Source: Marichromatium bheemlicum
Lineage (GTDB): Bacteria > Pseudomonadota > Gammaproteobacteria > Chromatiales > Chromatiaceae
Direction of reading: 5' to 3'
Assembly: GCF_012276755.1 (NCBI RefSeq)
Contig: NZ_JAAXKX010000013.1
Coordinates: 51,368 to 115,367 of the forward strand
DNA: 64,000 bases
This document shows, piece after piece, positions 19,569 to 28,355 of the stretch (position 1 is its first letter; each line of letters starts with the position of its first letter). The notes beneath the pieces were generated by a model, which worked only from the letters and a program-made list of their open reading frames with translations, was not told the DNA's origin and did no database searches. The translations under genes and the position numbers were made by a program.

Positions 19569-20570
19569 CTACATGGCGCCGCTGTCCTTGTTGAAGACGA
19601 CGAGGATGGTCTTGAGCATCAGCTTGATGTCATACCAGAGGCTCCAGTTGCGCTGATAGCGCAGGTCGAGCCGGATGATGTCCTCGAAGCTCTTGATCGA
19701 CGAGCGACCGTTGACCTGCCACTCGCCGGTGATGCCCGGTTTGACGTCGAGCCGGCGCCACTCGGGGACGTCGTACTGGTCGATCTCGTCCGGGGTCGGC
19801 GGGCGCGTGCCGACCAGGCTCATGGAGCCCTGCAGCACGTTCCAGAACTGTGGCAGCTCGTCCAGACTGGTGCGGCGCAGAAAGCGACCCGCCTTGGTGA
19901 TGCGCGGGTCGTTCTCCGCCTTGAAGATGGCCCCCTCGGCCTCGTTCCGGATCTCGCCCCTGCGCGCCTCGGCATCCGGGACCATGGAGCGGAACTTCCA
20001 CAGCTTGAAGCGTCTGCCCATCCAACCGCAGCGGGTTTGGTTGAATAGGATGGGGCCGGGGCTGTCGCGCTTGATGGCGATCGCGATGGGGATGAAGAGC
20101 AGGGCGGTGATGCCCAGGCCGACGAGCGAGCCGAGGACGTCGATGACGCGCTTTGCCTTGGAACGGACCGAGGGGTGGGTGACCGGCAGGAGACCGGCAT
20201 CGACTGCGCTCTCTTCCTCCCGGCTCGCGTCGTCCGACTCGATCGTCAGCACCTTGTCGAGCCCGGTCATGGCCAGCACGGACCTGACCTCCGGGCGGAC
20301 CTCGGTGACGACGAGCGCGATGCCGTTGGCCTGGGACATCTTCATGCAACTGGCCAGTGCGCCGATCCCGCTGCTGTCGAGGAAGCTGGTCCTGGAGAAG
20401 TCGAGCACCAGCTTCATGGGGCACTCGGACGCCTCGCAGAGCGTACGGACGGCGTTTCGAAAGGGCACGGCTTCGACGACCGACAACTCCTTCGAAACGA
20501 GGACCCTGCTGATGCCGTCGCCGGTCGAGACCGGAAATCCATTGCTCTGATCGCCATCTTGAGTTTGCAT
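19569..20570 (-). CDS. STAS domain fused to an initiating sugar transferase (polyprenyl-phosphate glycosylphosphotransferase)
   Basis: 333 residues. An N-terminal STAS domain (about 18-112) with FLDSSGIGAL, Ser66 following Asp65, precedes one membrane helix (about 143-166) and a bacterial sugar transferase domain (about 168-333) with FNQTRCG, LWKFRSM, LRRTSLDELPQFWN and SLVGTRPPT. Such enzymes load the first sugar phosphate onto undecaprenyl phosphate. WbaP/WcaJ have a four-helix membrane domain in front; here a STAS domain takes that place. ATG has AGGGA 7 nt upstream. As the first gene of the locus and the committed step, it is an ideal control point for the kinase/phosphatase pair at the far end. 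Confidence 0.92.
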   Translation of the reverse strand: MQTQDGDQSNGFPVSTGDGISRVLVSKELSVVEAVPFRNAVRTLCEASECPMKLVLDFSRTSFLDSSGIGALASCMKMSQANGIALVVTEVRPEVRSVLAMTGLDKVLTIESDDASREEESAVDAGLLPVTHPSVRSKAKRVIDVLGSLVGLGITALLFIPIAIAIKRDSPGPILFNQTRCGWMGRRFKLWKFRSMVPDAEARRGEIRNEAEGAIFKAENDPRITKAGRFLRRTSLDELPQFWNVLQGSMSLVGTRPPTPDEIDQYDVPEWRRLDVKPGITGEWQVNGRSSIKSFEDIIRLDLRYQRNWSLWYDIKLMLKTILVVFNKDSGAM

Positions 20571-21001
20571 CGTGTCCCTATTGATTAGATCGGTAACGAT
20601 TTAACAACTTGATGCATCTTGTCTCTATTGAAAATCACACATGGCGGCAATCCCGGCAGGCCTGAGGGGCGTGATCAAACACCCGCCAGGATCAACCCAT
20701 GATTGATTTGGTGGCTTGGCAGAGCAGTGCAAGAGCACAGCGCATCGGCGTGATCAGTAAAAACATCACCTTACCTGTAAGGAGAGGCCTTAAAGCAAGA
20801 GTTTCTGCGTTTGTCATCGACACCTATCGGCGATGGCACTACCCAGGTTTCCAACCTGGCTGGAGTCCGAGCTGACTTGGCCGCATAATTGCGTCCCCTG
20901 AACGCCGGACGTGCCGGTCGAGGGCTCGTGCCTCGGCGTGGTGCGCCACGACGTCCGTTGTTCCACCTCCAGCCAAGCCGGCGTGCCGGCTCCAGCCATC
21001 C
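20571..21001. promoter_or_regulatory. Intergenic region with several inverted repeats, upstream of both the EPS locus and the ABC exporter
   Basis: 431 bases without a supported gene. For the minus-strand EPS genes a possible promoter is TTGCCG-17-TAGAGA in the AT-rich stretch around 20605-20635. Perfect short hairpins occur at 20770-20783 (CCTTA/TAAGG) and 20843-20859 (CCAGGTT/AACCTGG). GGCTGGAG near 20858-20865 is complementary to two CTCCAGCC copies at 20967-20974 and 20990-20997, so a larger fold is possible ahead of the exporter gene. Confidence 0.35.
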
Positions 21002-22795
21002 ATGAAACGAATCTCCGCCACTGAGCGCATCCACGGCGACCGCCGTGACTGGCACAATCTGCGGGCAATGTTGCCCTTCCTCTGGGAGTTCCGGGGGCGC
21101 GCGGCGCTGGCCATCGGTTGTCTGGTGTTGGCCAAGGTGGCCAACGTCGGGGTGCCGATGCTGCTCAAGGAGATCGTCGACGCCTTCGAGCACCCCGAGA
21201 CCCAGGCGCTGGTGCTGCCGCTGACGTTGCTGCTCGGCTATGGCGCGCTCAAGCTCTCGTCCTCGCTGTTCAACGAGTTGCGCGACGTGGTCTTCGCGCG
21301 GGTGCGCTATCGCGCCATGCGTCGGCTCTCGACGCGGGTGCTGACGCATCTGCACCGGCTCTCGCTGCGCTACCACCTGGGGCGCCAGAGCGGGGCGATC
21401 AGTCGTGACCTGGAGCGCGGCACCCGCTCGGTCTCGACCATCCTCAACTATGTGGTGTTCAGCGTGTTGCCGGTGGTGGTCGAGTTCCTGCTGATCGCGG
21501 TGGTGCTGCTTGGGCAGTACGCGCTGAGCTTCACCCTGGTGACCTTCGCCACGGTGGCGGTCTATTTCGTCTTCACCTTCGCCATCACCGAGTGGCGGAT
21601 GGACTACCGCCGCCAGATGAACCGGCTCGACTCGCAGGGCAACAGTCAGGCCTTCGACAGCCTAATGAACTACGAGACGGTGAAGTACTTCGGCAACGAG
21701 CGCCTGGAGCTGGAGCGCTACGACGCCACCCTCGACGCCTGGGAGGGGTTGGCGGTACGCAGCCAGAACTCGATGTCGGTGCTCAACTTCGGCCAGGGGG
21801 CGATCATCTCCGTCGGCGTCACCCTGATCATGATCCTCGCCGCCCGCGGGGTGGTCGACGGCAGCATGAGCATCGGCGATCTGGTGCTGGTCAACGCCTT
21901 GTTGCTGCAGCTGTTCATCCCGCTCGGCATGCTCGGCATCGTCTATCGCCAGATCAAGTACGCGCTGGCCGACATGGATCTGGTGTTCAAGCTGCTCGAA
22001 CGCGAGCCCGAGATCGAGGACGCCCCGGGCGCCCCGGCGCTGGCGCTGCACACCGGCGAGGTGCGCTTCGAGCACGTCGACTTCCACTACCAGCCCGAGC
22101 GCGCCATCCTCCGCGATGTCGACTTCACCATCCCCGCCGGGCAGACGGTGGCGGTGGTCGGTCACAGCGGCGCGGGCAAGTCGACGCTGTCGCGGTTGCT
22201 GTTTCGCTTCTACGACCCGATCGGCGGGCGGGTGCTGATCGATGGTCAGGACATCCGCGCCGTCTCCCAGGACAGTCTGCGCGCGGCCATCGGCATCGTC
22301 CCGCAGGACACCGTGCTGTTCAACGAGAGCATCTATTACAATCTCGCCTACGGTCGCCCCGGGGCGAGCCGCGCCGAGATCGAGCAGGCCGCCGAGATGG
22401 CGCACATCCGCGACTTCATCGAGTCGTTGCCCGATGGTTGGGAGACGGTGGTCGGCGAGCGCGGGCTCAAGCTCTCCGGCGGCGAGAAGCAGCGCGTGGC
22501 GATCGCCCGCACCATCCTCAAGCGTCCGCGCATCCTGGTCTTCGACGAGGCCACCTCGTCGCTCGACAGCCGCACCGAGCAGGCCATCCAGCAGACCCTG
22601 GCCGAGGTCGCCGAGAACCACACCACCCTGGTGATCGCGCATCGTCTCTCGACGGTGGTCGAGGCCGATCGCATCCTGGTGATGGAGGCCGGGCGTATCC
22701 GCGAGCAGGGGACCCACCAGCAGTTGCTCGCCGCCGGCGGTCAGTACGCGGCGATGTGGGAATTGCAGCAGCGCGAGGGCGCGCTATCGAGCTAG
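21002..22795 (+). CDS. ABC exporter of the Atm1/HMT1 (ABCB7) type
   Basis: 597 residues: a six-helix membrane domain (about 30-320) and an ATPase domain (about 355-590). Walker A is GHSGAGKST, signature LSGGEKQR, Walker B ILVFDEATSSLD, and the switch His is in VIAHRLST. The membrane domain carries the NYETVKYFGNE segment typical of Atm1-like proteins, which export glutathione-linked sulfur or metal compounds. It works as a homodimer in the inner membrane. It is the first gene in its direction and is followed after 12 nt by the NarX-like kinase, although the functional link is unclear. The ATG at 21002 lacks a strong ribosome site. Confidence 0.92.
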   Translation: MKRISATERIHGDRRDWHNLRAMLPFLWEFRGRAALAIGCLVLAKVANVGVPMLLKEIVDAFEHPETQALVLPLTLLLGYGALKLSSSLFNELRDVVFARVRYRAMRRLSTRVLTHLHRLSLRYHLGRQSGAISRDLERGTRSVSTILNYVVFSVLPVVVEFLLIAVVLLGQYALSFTLVTFATVAVYFVFTFAITEWRMDYRRQMNRLDSQGNSQAFDSLMNYETVKYFGNERLELERYDATLDAWEGLAVRSQNSMSVLNFGQGAIISVGVTLIMILAARGVVDGSMSIGDLVLVNALLLQLFIPLGMLGIVYRQIKYALADMDLVFKLLEREPEIEDAPGAPALALHTGEVRFEHVDFHYQPERAILRDVDFTIPAGQTVAVVGHSGAGKSTLSRLLFRFYDPIGGRVLIDGQDIRAVSQDSLRAAIGIVPQDTVLFNESIYYNLAYGRPGASRAEIEQAAEMAHIRDFIESLPDGWETVVGERGLKLSGGEKQRVAIARTILKRPRILVFDEATSSLDSRTEQAIQQTLAEVAENHTTLVIAHRLSTVVEADRILVMEAGRIREQGTHQQLLAAGGQYAAMWELQQREGALSS

Positions 22796-22807
22796 GGAGG
22801 ATGAGCG

Positions 22808-24397
22808 ATGTCAGCCGGTGGCGTGCGGCGACGCCTGAGCGCGGAGGGATTCGACGAGGGGCGGCGGGTACGCGCGTTGCTCATGGAGCTGGGGTTGCGC
22901 GCGCCGCTGCTGGCGCTGCTCGGCGCGGTGGTGCTGGCGGCGCTCGCGGCGCTGGCGCCGGCGCACTGGGCGTGGGCGCTCGCGCTCGTCGCCGCGCTGC
23001 TCGGCGCGGCGGCGCTGGTGCTGGTGTGGCGGCGGCTGCGCCGCGGCCTGCTGGCGCCGCTGGCGCGGCTCGAGCAGTCGCTCTCGCGGGTCTGTCAGGG
23101 CGAGCCGGGGGCGAGCGAGCAGCTGCGTGACCTTGGCGTGTTGGCGCCGATCGCCGAGGATATCCGCGACCTCAACGCCGAGCTGACCGATCTCTACGAG
23201 GACATGGACAACCGTGTCGCGCGCCAGACCCGGCGTCTGGCGCAGAAGACCGCCTCGCTGAAGATCCTCTACGATGTCGCCGCCGGCATCCATCAGGCCG
23301 AGAGCCTGGAGGCGCTGCTGCTGCGCTTTCTGCGGGTGCTCAAGGAGATGGTCAACGGTCGCGCGGCGACGGTGCGACTGGTGCAGCCCGACGGCAGCCG
23401 CCGGCTGGTCGGCGCGATCGGACTCGACGACGATCTGGTGCGCGAGCAGGACATGGCCCCGGTCGATCTCTGTCTGTGCGGCAACGTGCTCGCCCCCGGC
23501 GACATCCTCTGCGATCAAGACGCACGCTACTGTGCCCGCATCTACGGGCGGCGGATGTTCGCCAGCTCCGAGATCGAGGTGGTGACGGTGCCGCTGGAGC
23601 ATCGCGACGAGCTGCTCGGGGTCTACAGCATCTTCGTCGACCGCCCCGGGGTGAGCATGCGCGAGGACATCATGGACCTGCTGTTCACCGTCGGCCATCA
23701 TCTCGGCATGGCGATCGCCAAGCAACGCTCGGACGCCGAGGCGCGGCGCCTGTCGATCGTCGAGGAGCGCAACGCGCTCGCCCACGAGCTGCACGACTCG
23801 CTCGCCCAGACCCTGGCGAGCCTGCGCTTCCAGTGCCGGATGCTCGCCGACGCGCTGGCCGAGGCGCCGATCCCGGCGTCTGCGCGCACTGACCTGACCC
23901 GCATCCGCAACGGACTCGACGAGGCCCACACCGAGCTGCGCGAGCTGCTGGCGAGCTTCCGCGCGCCGCTCGATCGTCGCGGGTTGGTGCCGGCGCTGGC
24001 CAAGCTCACCGAGCGCTTCGGCGGCGAGACCGGCATCCATGTGCTGTTCCAGAACGACACCCGGCCCTTCGAGCTGGCCGCCGCCGCCGAGCTGCAACTG
24101 CTGCGCATTGCCCAGGAGTCGCTGGCCAACATCCGCAAGCACGCCCGCGCCCACACGGTGCGGGTGCTGCTCACCCGCGAGGGGGCGCGCTACGTGCTGC
24201 TGGTCGAGGACGACGGGGAGGGCTTCAGCGCGCCGGTCGACGGGGCCCACCCCGGCGAGCACATCGGCCTGTCGATCATGGAGGAGCGGGCGCGGCGCAT
24301 CGACGCCGAGCTGCACATCGAGAGCGAACCGGGCGAGGGCACCCGGGTCGAGGTGGTATTCGACGCCGGGCGCCGCCCGGCCTGGGAGACGGACTGA
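22808..24397 (+). CDS. NarX-like sensor histidine kinase with cysteine-containing GAF domain
   Basis: 529 residues. Two hydrophobic helices (about 28-75) with almost no periplasmic loop, a HAMP-like region, a coiled segment, a GAF domain (about 160-310), a HisKA_3 dimerisation domain with LAHELHDSLAQTL (His near 329-332) and a C-terminal ATPase. This belongs to the NarX/NarQ-like class, but the nitrate-binding P-box loop is missing. The GAF carries Cys222, Cys224, Cys235 and Cys242, which could bind a metal or respond to redox state. AGGGAGG lies upstream of the ATG. Its stop overlaps the response regulator start by one base. Confidence 0.9.
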   Translation: MSAGGVRRRLSAEGFDEGRRVRALLMELGLRAPLLALLGAVVLAALAALAPAHWAWALALVAALLGAAALVLVWRRLRRGLLAPLARLEQSLSRVCQGEPGASEQLRDLGVLAPIAEDIRDLNAELTDLYEDMDNRVARQTRRLAQKTASLKILYDVAAGIHQAESLEALLLRFLRVLKEMVNGRAATVRLVQPDGSRRLVGAIGLDDDLVREQDMAPVDLCLCGNVLAPGDILCDQDARYCARIYGRRMFASSEIEVVTVPLEHRDELLGVYSIFVDRPGVSMREDIMDLLFTVGHHLGMAIAKQRSDAEARRLSIVEERNALAHELHDSLAQTLASLRFQCRMLADALAEAPIPASARTDLTRIRNGLDEAHTELRELLASFRAPLDRRGLVPALAKLTERFGGETGIHVLFQNDTRPFELAAAAELQLLRIAQESLANIRKHARAHTVRVLLTREGARYVLLVEDDGEGFSAPVDGAHPGEHIGLSIMEERARRIDAELHIESEPGEGTRVEVVFDAGRRPAWETD

Positions 24398-25056
24398 TGC
24401 GGGTGTTGCTGATCGACGATCATGCGTTGTTCCGGTTCGGGCTGCAGGCGCTGCTCGAACGGCGCGGCATCGAGGTGGTGGCCGTCGGCAACGCCGCCGA
24501 GGGGGTGGCGCGGGCGCGCGAGCACGCCCCCGATGTGGTGCTGCTCGACATGCGCATGCCCCAGCTCACCGGGCTGGAGCTGTTGCGCGCGCTGCGCGCC
24601 GCGGAGCTGCGCATGCCGGTGGCGATGCTCACCACCAGCGCCGAGGAGCGTGACGTCATCACCTCGTTGCAGCAGGGCGCGCAGGGCTATCTGCTCAAGG
24701 ACATGGAGCCCGACGCGCTGATCGCCGCGCTCGGCGACATCGTCGCCGGGCGCACCGTGGTCGCCCCCGAGCTGGCGGTGGTGCTGGCGCGCGCGGTGCA
24801 GGCCGAGGGTGGGCACGCCGGCGCGGCCCCGGAGGGCGGCGCGCCCGAGCTGACCCCGCGCGAGCAGGAGATCCTCTGTCATCTCGCCGAGGGGCAGAGC
24901 AATAAGGCGATCGCACGGCGCCTCGGGATCTCCGACGGCACCGTCAAGCTCCACGTCAAGGCGATCCTGCGCAAGCTCGAGGTGCACTCGCGGGTGGAGG
25001 CGGCGGTGATCGCCGTCGAGCGCGGGCTGTGCGCGCGCGGCGGCCCTCCTGAATAA
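24397..25056 (+). CDS. NarL/FixJ-family response regulator
   Basis: 219 residues: receiver (1-120) with acidic pair DDH, phosphoacceptor Asp in VLLDMRMP, Thr in MLTTSAEE and Lys in YLLKD; then a LuxR-type helix-turn-helix (about 150-215) with ELTPREQEIL and GISDGTVKLHVKAIL. It is the partner of the kinase encoded just upstream (TGATG overlap). It binds DNA as a dimer to regulate transcription. Possible targets are the adjacent exporter or sulfur genes, but no binding sites were identified. Confidence 0.94.
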   Translation: MRVLLIDDHALFRFGLQALLERRGIEVVAVGNAAEGVARAREHAPDVVLLDMRMPQLTGLELLRALRAAELRMPVAMLTTSAEERDVITSLQQGAQGYLLKDMEPDALIAALGDIVAGRTVVAPELAVVLARAVQAEGGHAGAAPEGGAPELTPREQEILCHLAEGQSNKAIARRLGISDGTVKLHVKAILRKLEVHSRVEAAVIAVERGLCARGGPPE

Positions 25057-25218
25057 TGACAACAGCAGCCGACGAATGGTGTAATGGGCTGTTGTGCACC
25101 ACCGCTATGGCCTTAGCGCTATCGGGGTGGTTTGCTCCCGCCGGGTCGCCGACATCCGAGTCCAGGGCGTTGCTCGGGGCTTGGCGGGATTTATGCGCTG
25201 AGCAGGGGGAGTTTGCCC

Positions 25219-25689
25219 ATGAAGCGTTTTCTGCAACTGATCCAACACTGTCTGACCGAGGTCAGGGAGATCATGCCCTGGGATCTGGCCGAACGGTTGG
25301 AGCGATCGCCGGCGCCGTTGATCGTCGATGTGCGCGAGCCCGAGGAGTATGGCGCCATGCACCTGCCGGGCTCGCTCAACGTACCGCGCGGTATCCTCGA
25401 GTCGGCCTGTGAGTGGGATTACGAGGAGACCGTGCCCGAGCTGGTCGAGGCGCGCACGCGCGAGGTGGTGGTGGTTTGTCGCTCCGGCAACCGCAGCGTA
25501 CTCGCCGCACACGTACTGCAGGTGCTCGGCTATCGGCAGGTGGTGTCGCTCCGCACCGGGCTGCGCGGCTGGAAGGATGACGACCAGCCGCTGGTCGACG
25601 CCGCCGGGATCGAGGTCGACCCCGAGCGGGCCGACGCTTATTTCACCCCCAGGCTGCGTCCTGACCAACGCCACCCAGACCGACGTTGA
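25219..25689 (+). CDS. Rhodanese-like sulfurtransferase
   Basis: 156 residues with a single rhodanese domain (about 15-125). The active-site loop reads VVCRSGNRS, with the persulfide-forming Cys, and DVREPEEY and GGLRGW-like (RTGLRGWKDD) motifs flank it. No signal peptide is visible, so it is cytoplasmic. ATG at 25219 has AGGGGGAG upstream; a longer form from 25132 starts without support. It may move sulfane sulfur in a sulfur-oxidising metabolism. It precedes the Cache hybrid kinase by 47 nt and may share its transcript. Confidence 0.9.
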   Translation: MKRFLQLIQHCLTEVREIMPWDLAERLERSPAPLIVDVREPEEYGAMHLPGSLNVPRGILESACEWDYEETVPELVEARTREVVVVCRSGNRSVLAAHVLQVLGYRQVVSLRTGLRGWKDDDQPLVDAAGIEVDPERADAYFTPRLRPDQRHPDRR

Positions 25690-25736
25690 GCGGCTGCAGC
25701 GAACGTGACGCCGGCCCCTCCGCGCGGGAGGTGCTG

Positions 25737-28355
25737 ATGCCGATGCAGGCCCGGACCCTGGTGGTGCGCCTGACGATTCTCGCGGCGTTGATCGGTGGGG
25801 TCTGGCTGCACGGGGTGATGGCCATCCGCGAGGAGGTCTCGCGCTTCGAGCACCGCAGCGAGCGCTTGACGCTGTTGCTCGATGCGGTGACCCATCGCGC
25901 CCTCGAGACCGCCGATGCCCTGCGCACCGCAGCGGTGACCAACCTGGTCGATCCGGGACAGCATGCGTTCGAGCGGTTGGCGCTGCTCGGCCCGGTCGCT
26001 GGGCGCGATGGTTATGGCCTGGTCGGGGTGGCGCCGCCGGTCCGCCCCGAGGCGGGGCTCAATCTCACCGGGCAGGGCGCCTTCGATCGCACCGATGCGA
26101 CGCTGCGACGCGAGCTGGCGATGGCGCTCTCTCTCGAACCGGCCTTCCGCTGGGTGCGTCGCGCCTACCCCGAGACCCCTTGGGTCTATTACATCTCGGC
26201 GCGCGGCTTTATGTCGCTCTATCCCTATCTGCCGTTCGAACATCTGTTCATGTCCGAGGCGATCCACGGCCTCGCGCTCTATACCAAGGGGGCGCCGGGG
26301 CGTAACCCCGGGCGTCGACCCTATGTCTCCGAGGTCTATCTCGATGCCGCCGGTCGTGGCCCCATGGTCGCCTTCGGGGCCCCGGTCTATGTCGAGGGAC
26401 AGTTCCACGGCATCGTTGGTTTCGACCTCACCCTGGATGCGATCGGTGACTATCTCGCCCCGGAGCACGGCTCCGGTGACCGGGTCTATGTGGTCGACGA
26501 CGACGGTACGGTGATCGCAGCCGCTGGTCCGGATGTGGCTGGCTATCCCGACTCGCTCGCCGAGGCCCGTCCCGCGCTCTTCGCGCAGGTGAGCGCGCAC
26601 CCGGATTCCACCCTGGGGGTGGCCGGTGCGCAGGTGCGTGGCGCCCGGCTCGCCGGGGTGCCCTGGCTGGTCATCTGTGAGCGCAGCAACTGGCGGATCT
26701 ATCGCCATGCGCTGCTCGCGACCCTGCCGTTGGTGTTGTTCCTGGGGGTACTGTTGGGGGCGATCACGCTGTTCGTGCGCGAGCGCCAACGCCAGCGCAA
26801 CCGCGAGTCGGAGCGTTCGCTGCGTCGCTTTCGGCATCTGCTCGACTGCTCGACCGACATGATCGCGGTGGTCGATCCGCACACCGCCCGGTATCTCGAT
26901 GCCAACCAGACCTTTCGTGCCTTTCTCGGGCTCTCTGCCGATGAGATGCTGGCGCGCCGTCCGCTCGATCTCGGCGCTGCCTTCGGGTCGATGGAGCGCT
27001 GGGGGCGTTTGGTCGAGCGGGTTCGGCGTGACGGTCGGCTGACCTTCGAGCTCGAAGGCGAGCTACCCGACGGGCGGGGCTTCGCGGTCGAGGTTAATGC
27101 CCATCACGCCAGCACCGGGGGTGAGGAGTACATCGTCACGGTGATCCGTGACGTCTCCGAGCGCAAGCATGCCGAGACCGAACGCGCACGCTTGCAGCGC
27201 GCCTTGCAGCAGGCGCAGAAGCTCGAGGCGATCGGCCAGCTCACCAGCGGCATCGCCCATGACTTCAACAACACCCTGGCCAGTATCCAGTGGGTGGCGG
27301 AGCTGGCGCGGCGACAGTTCGGGGTCGCCGAGCCCCGGCTCGACGCTCAGCTCGAGCAGATCATGGCCGCGGTCAATGGTGCGCGTGCACTGGTGCGCCA
27401 GTTGCTGGTGTGTTCGCGTGGGGAACGCACCGAGGCGGCACGGCCGCTGTTGCTGGTGCCGCGGTTGCGCGAGGTGTTGTCGATGCTGCGCTCGGTGCTG
27501 CCGGCGACGCTGGAGATCGTCACCGAGTGGCCGGCGCGTTCGCCGACGGTGACCGTCGACCCGATCCATCTCCAGCAGTTGTTGATGAACCTCTGCATCA
27601 ATGCGCGCGATGCCATGCAGGGGATGGGGCAGATTTCGGTCGGGGTGCGGGTGCGGCGGCTCGGCTGGGCCGAGTGCGCGATCTGTCACGAGCAGGTGCG
27701 CGGGCTCTGGGCCTGTATCCATGTCGCCGACTCGGGGCCGGGGATCGCCCCCGGCATCCGTGATCAGATCTTCGAGCCCTTCTTCACCACCAAGCGGCTC
27801 GGCGAGGGGGCCGGGATGGGGTTGGCGGTGGTCTCGGGGATCGTGCGTACCTACGGTGGCCATCTGTTGCTCGGGACCAGCGCGACCGGCGGCACTCGCT
27901 TCGACATCCTGCTGCCGCTAAGCGCCGAGGTCGAGCCCCAGGGTGAACCCGAGGTGCCGCACGGCGCGGTCGAGCCGGTGGCTATCGAGGGGTTACGGGT
28001 GCTGTTGGTCGAGGACGAGCCGGTGATCCTGTACCATCTCAAGGAGACCCTGGCCGGCGCCGGGGCGCAGGTCGAGGCCTGTGCCGACGCCGCCGCGGCG
28101 CTCAACTGTCTGGCTCGGTGCGCGGGCGGCTTCGAGCTACTGATCACCGATCAGATGATGCCGGGGATGAGCGGGCTGGAGTTGGTGCGCCAGATCCGTC
28201 GTAACGATACCGGGATCGCGGTGCTGATGCTCACCGGCGATTGTTGCTCGATCAAGCAGGCCGATTTGGTGCGACTGCGGATCGCCGAGGTGCTGCTCAA
28301 GCCGGTGACCTGGGACGAGCTGGCCGCGGCGATCACTCGGGCGATGTCGCGTTAG
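25737..28355 (+). CDS. Hybrid histidine kinase (Cache-PAS-HisKA-HATPase-REC)
   Basis: 872 residues. TM1 (about 9-28), an extracytoplasmic double-Cache-like sensor (about 40-325), TM2 (about 325-348), PAS (about 365-480), HisKA with SGIAHDFNNTLAS (His near 508), ATPase with SGPGIAPGIRDQIFEPFFTT and a C-terminal receiver (phosphoacceptor in LLITDQMMPG, near 805). The HDFNN class often feeds NtrC-like or stand-alone regulators; here none is adjacent. The ATPase carries CAICHEQ and a further Cys, a possible metal site. Start at 25737: GGGAGG is 6 nt upstream. Its end overlaps lpxH (opposite strand) by 4 nt. Confidence 0.9.
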   Translation: MPMQARTLVVRLTILAALIGGVWLHGVMAIREEVSRFEHRSERLTLLLDAVTHRALETADALRTAAVTNLVDPGQHAFERLALLGPVAGRDGYGLVGVAPPVRPEAGLNLTGQGAFDRTDATLRRELAMALSLEPAFRWVRRAYPETPWVYYISARGFMSLYPYLPFEHLFMSEAIHGLALYTKGAPGRNPGRRPYVSEVYLDAAGRGPMVAFGAPVYVEGQFHGIVGFDLTLDAIGDYLAPEHGSGDRVYVVDDDGTVIAAAGPDVAGYPDSLAEARPALFAQVSAHPDSTLGVAGAQVRGARLAGVPWLVICERSNWRIYRHALLATLPLVLFLGVLLGAITLFVRERQRQRNRESERSLRRFRHLLDCSTDMIAVVDPHTARYLDANQTFRAFLGLSADEMLARRPLDLGAAFGSMERWGRLVERVRRDGRLTFELEGELPDGRGFAVEVNAHHASTGGEEYIVTVIRDVSERKHAETERARLQRALQQAQKLEAIGQLTSGIAHDFNNTLASIQWVAELARRQFGVAEPRLDAQLEQIMAAVNGARALVRQLLVCSRGERTEAARPLLLVPRLREVLSMLRSVLPATLEIVTEWPARSPTVTVDPIHLQQLLMNLCINARDAMQGMGQISVGVRVRRLGWAECAICHEQVRGLWACIHVADSGPGIAPGIRDQIFEPFFTTKRLGEGAGMGLAVVSGIVRTYGGHLLLGTSATGGTRFDILLPLSAEVEPQGEPEVPHGAVEPVAIEGLRVLLVEDEPVILYHLKETLAGAGAQVEACADAAAALNCLARCAGGFELLITDQMMPGMSGLELVRQIRRNDTGIAVLMLTGDCCSIKQADLVRLRIAEVLLKPVTWDELAAAITRAMSR

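Noticed and set aside
20713..20743. TGGCAGAGCAGTGCA as a sigma-54 promoter ahead of the ABC exporter
   Set aside because: The spacing between the GG and GC elements is one base too short.
20771..21376. Minus-strand frames upstream of and into the ABC exporter
   Set aside because: They overlap the exporter gene and have no recognisable features; the region is better explained as an intergenic region with hairpins.
22808..24397. A nitrate/nitrite sensor (NarX proper)
   Set aside because: The periplasmic P-box loop is missing; only the kinase core is NarX-like.
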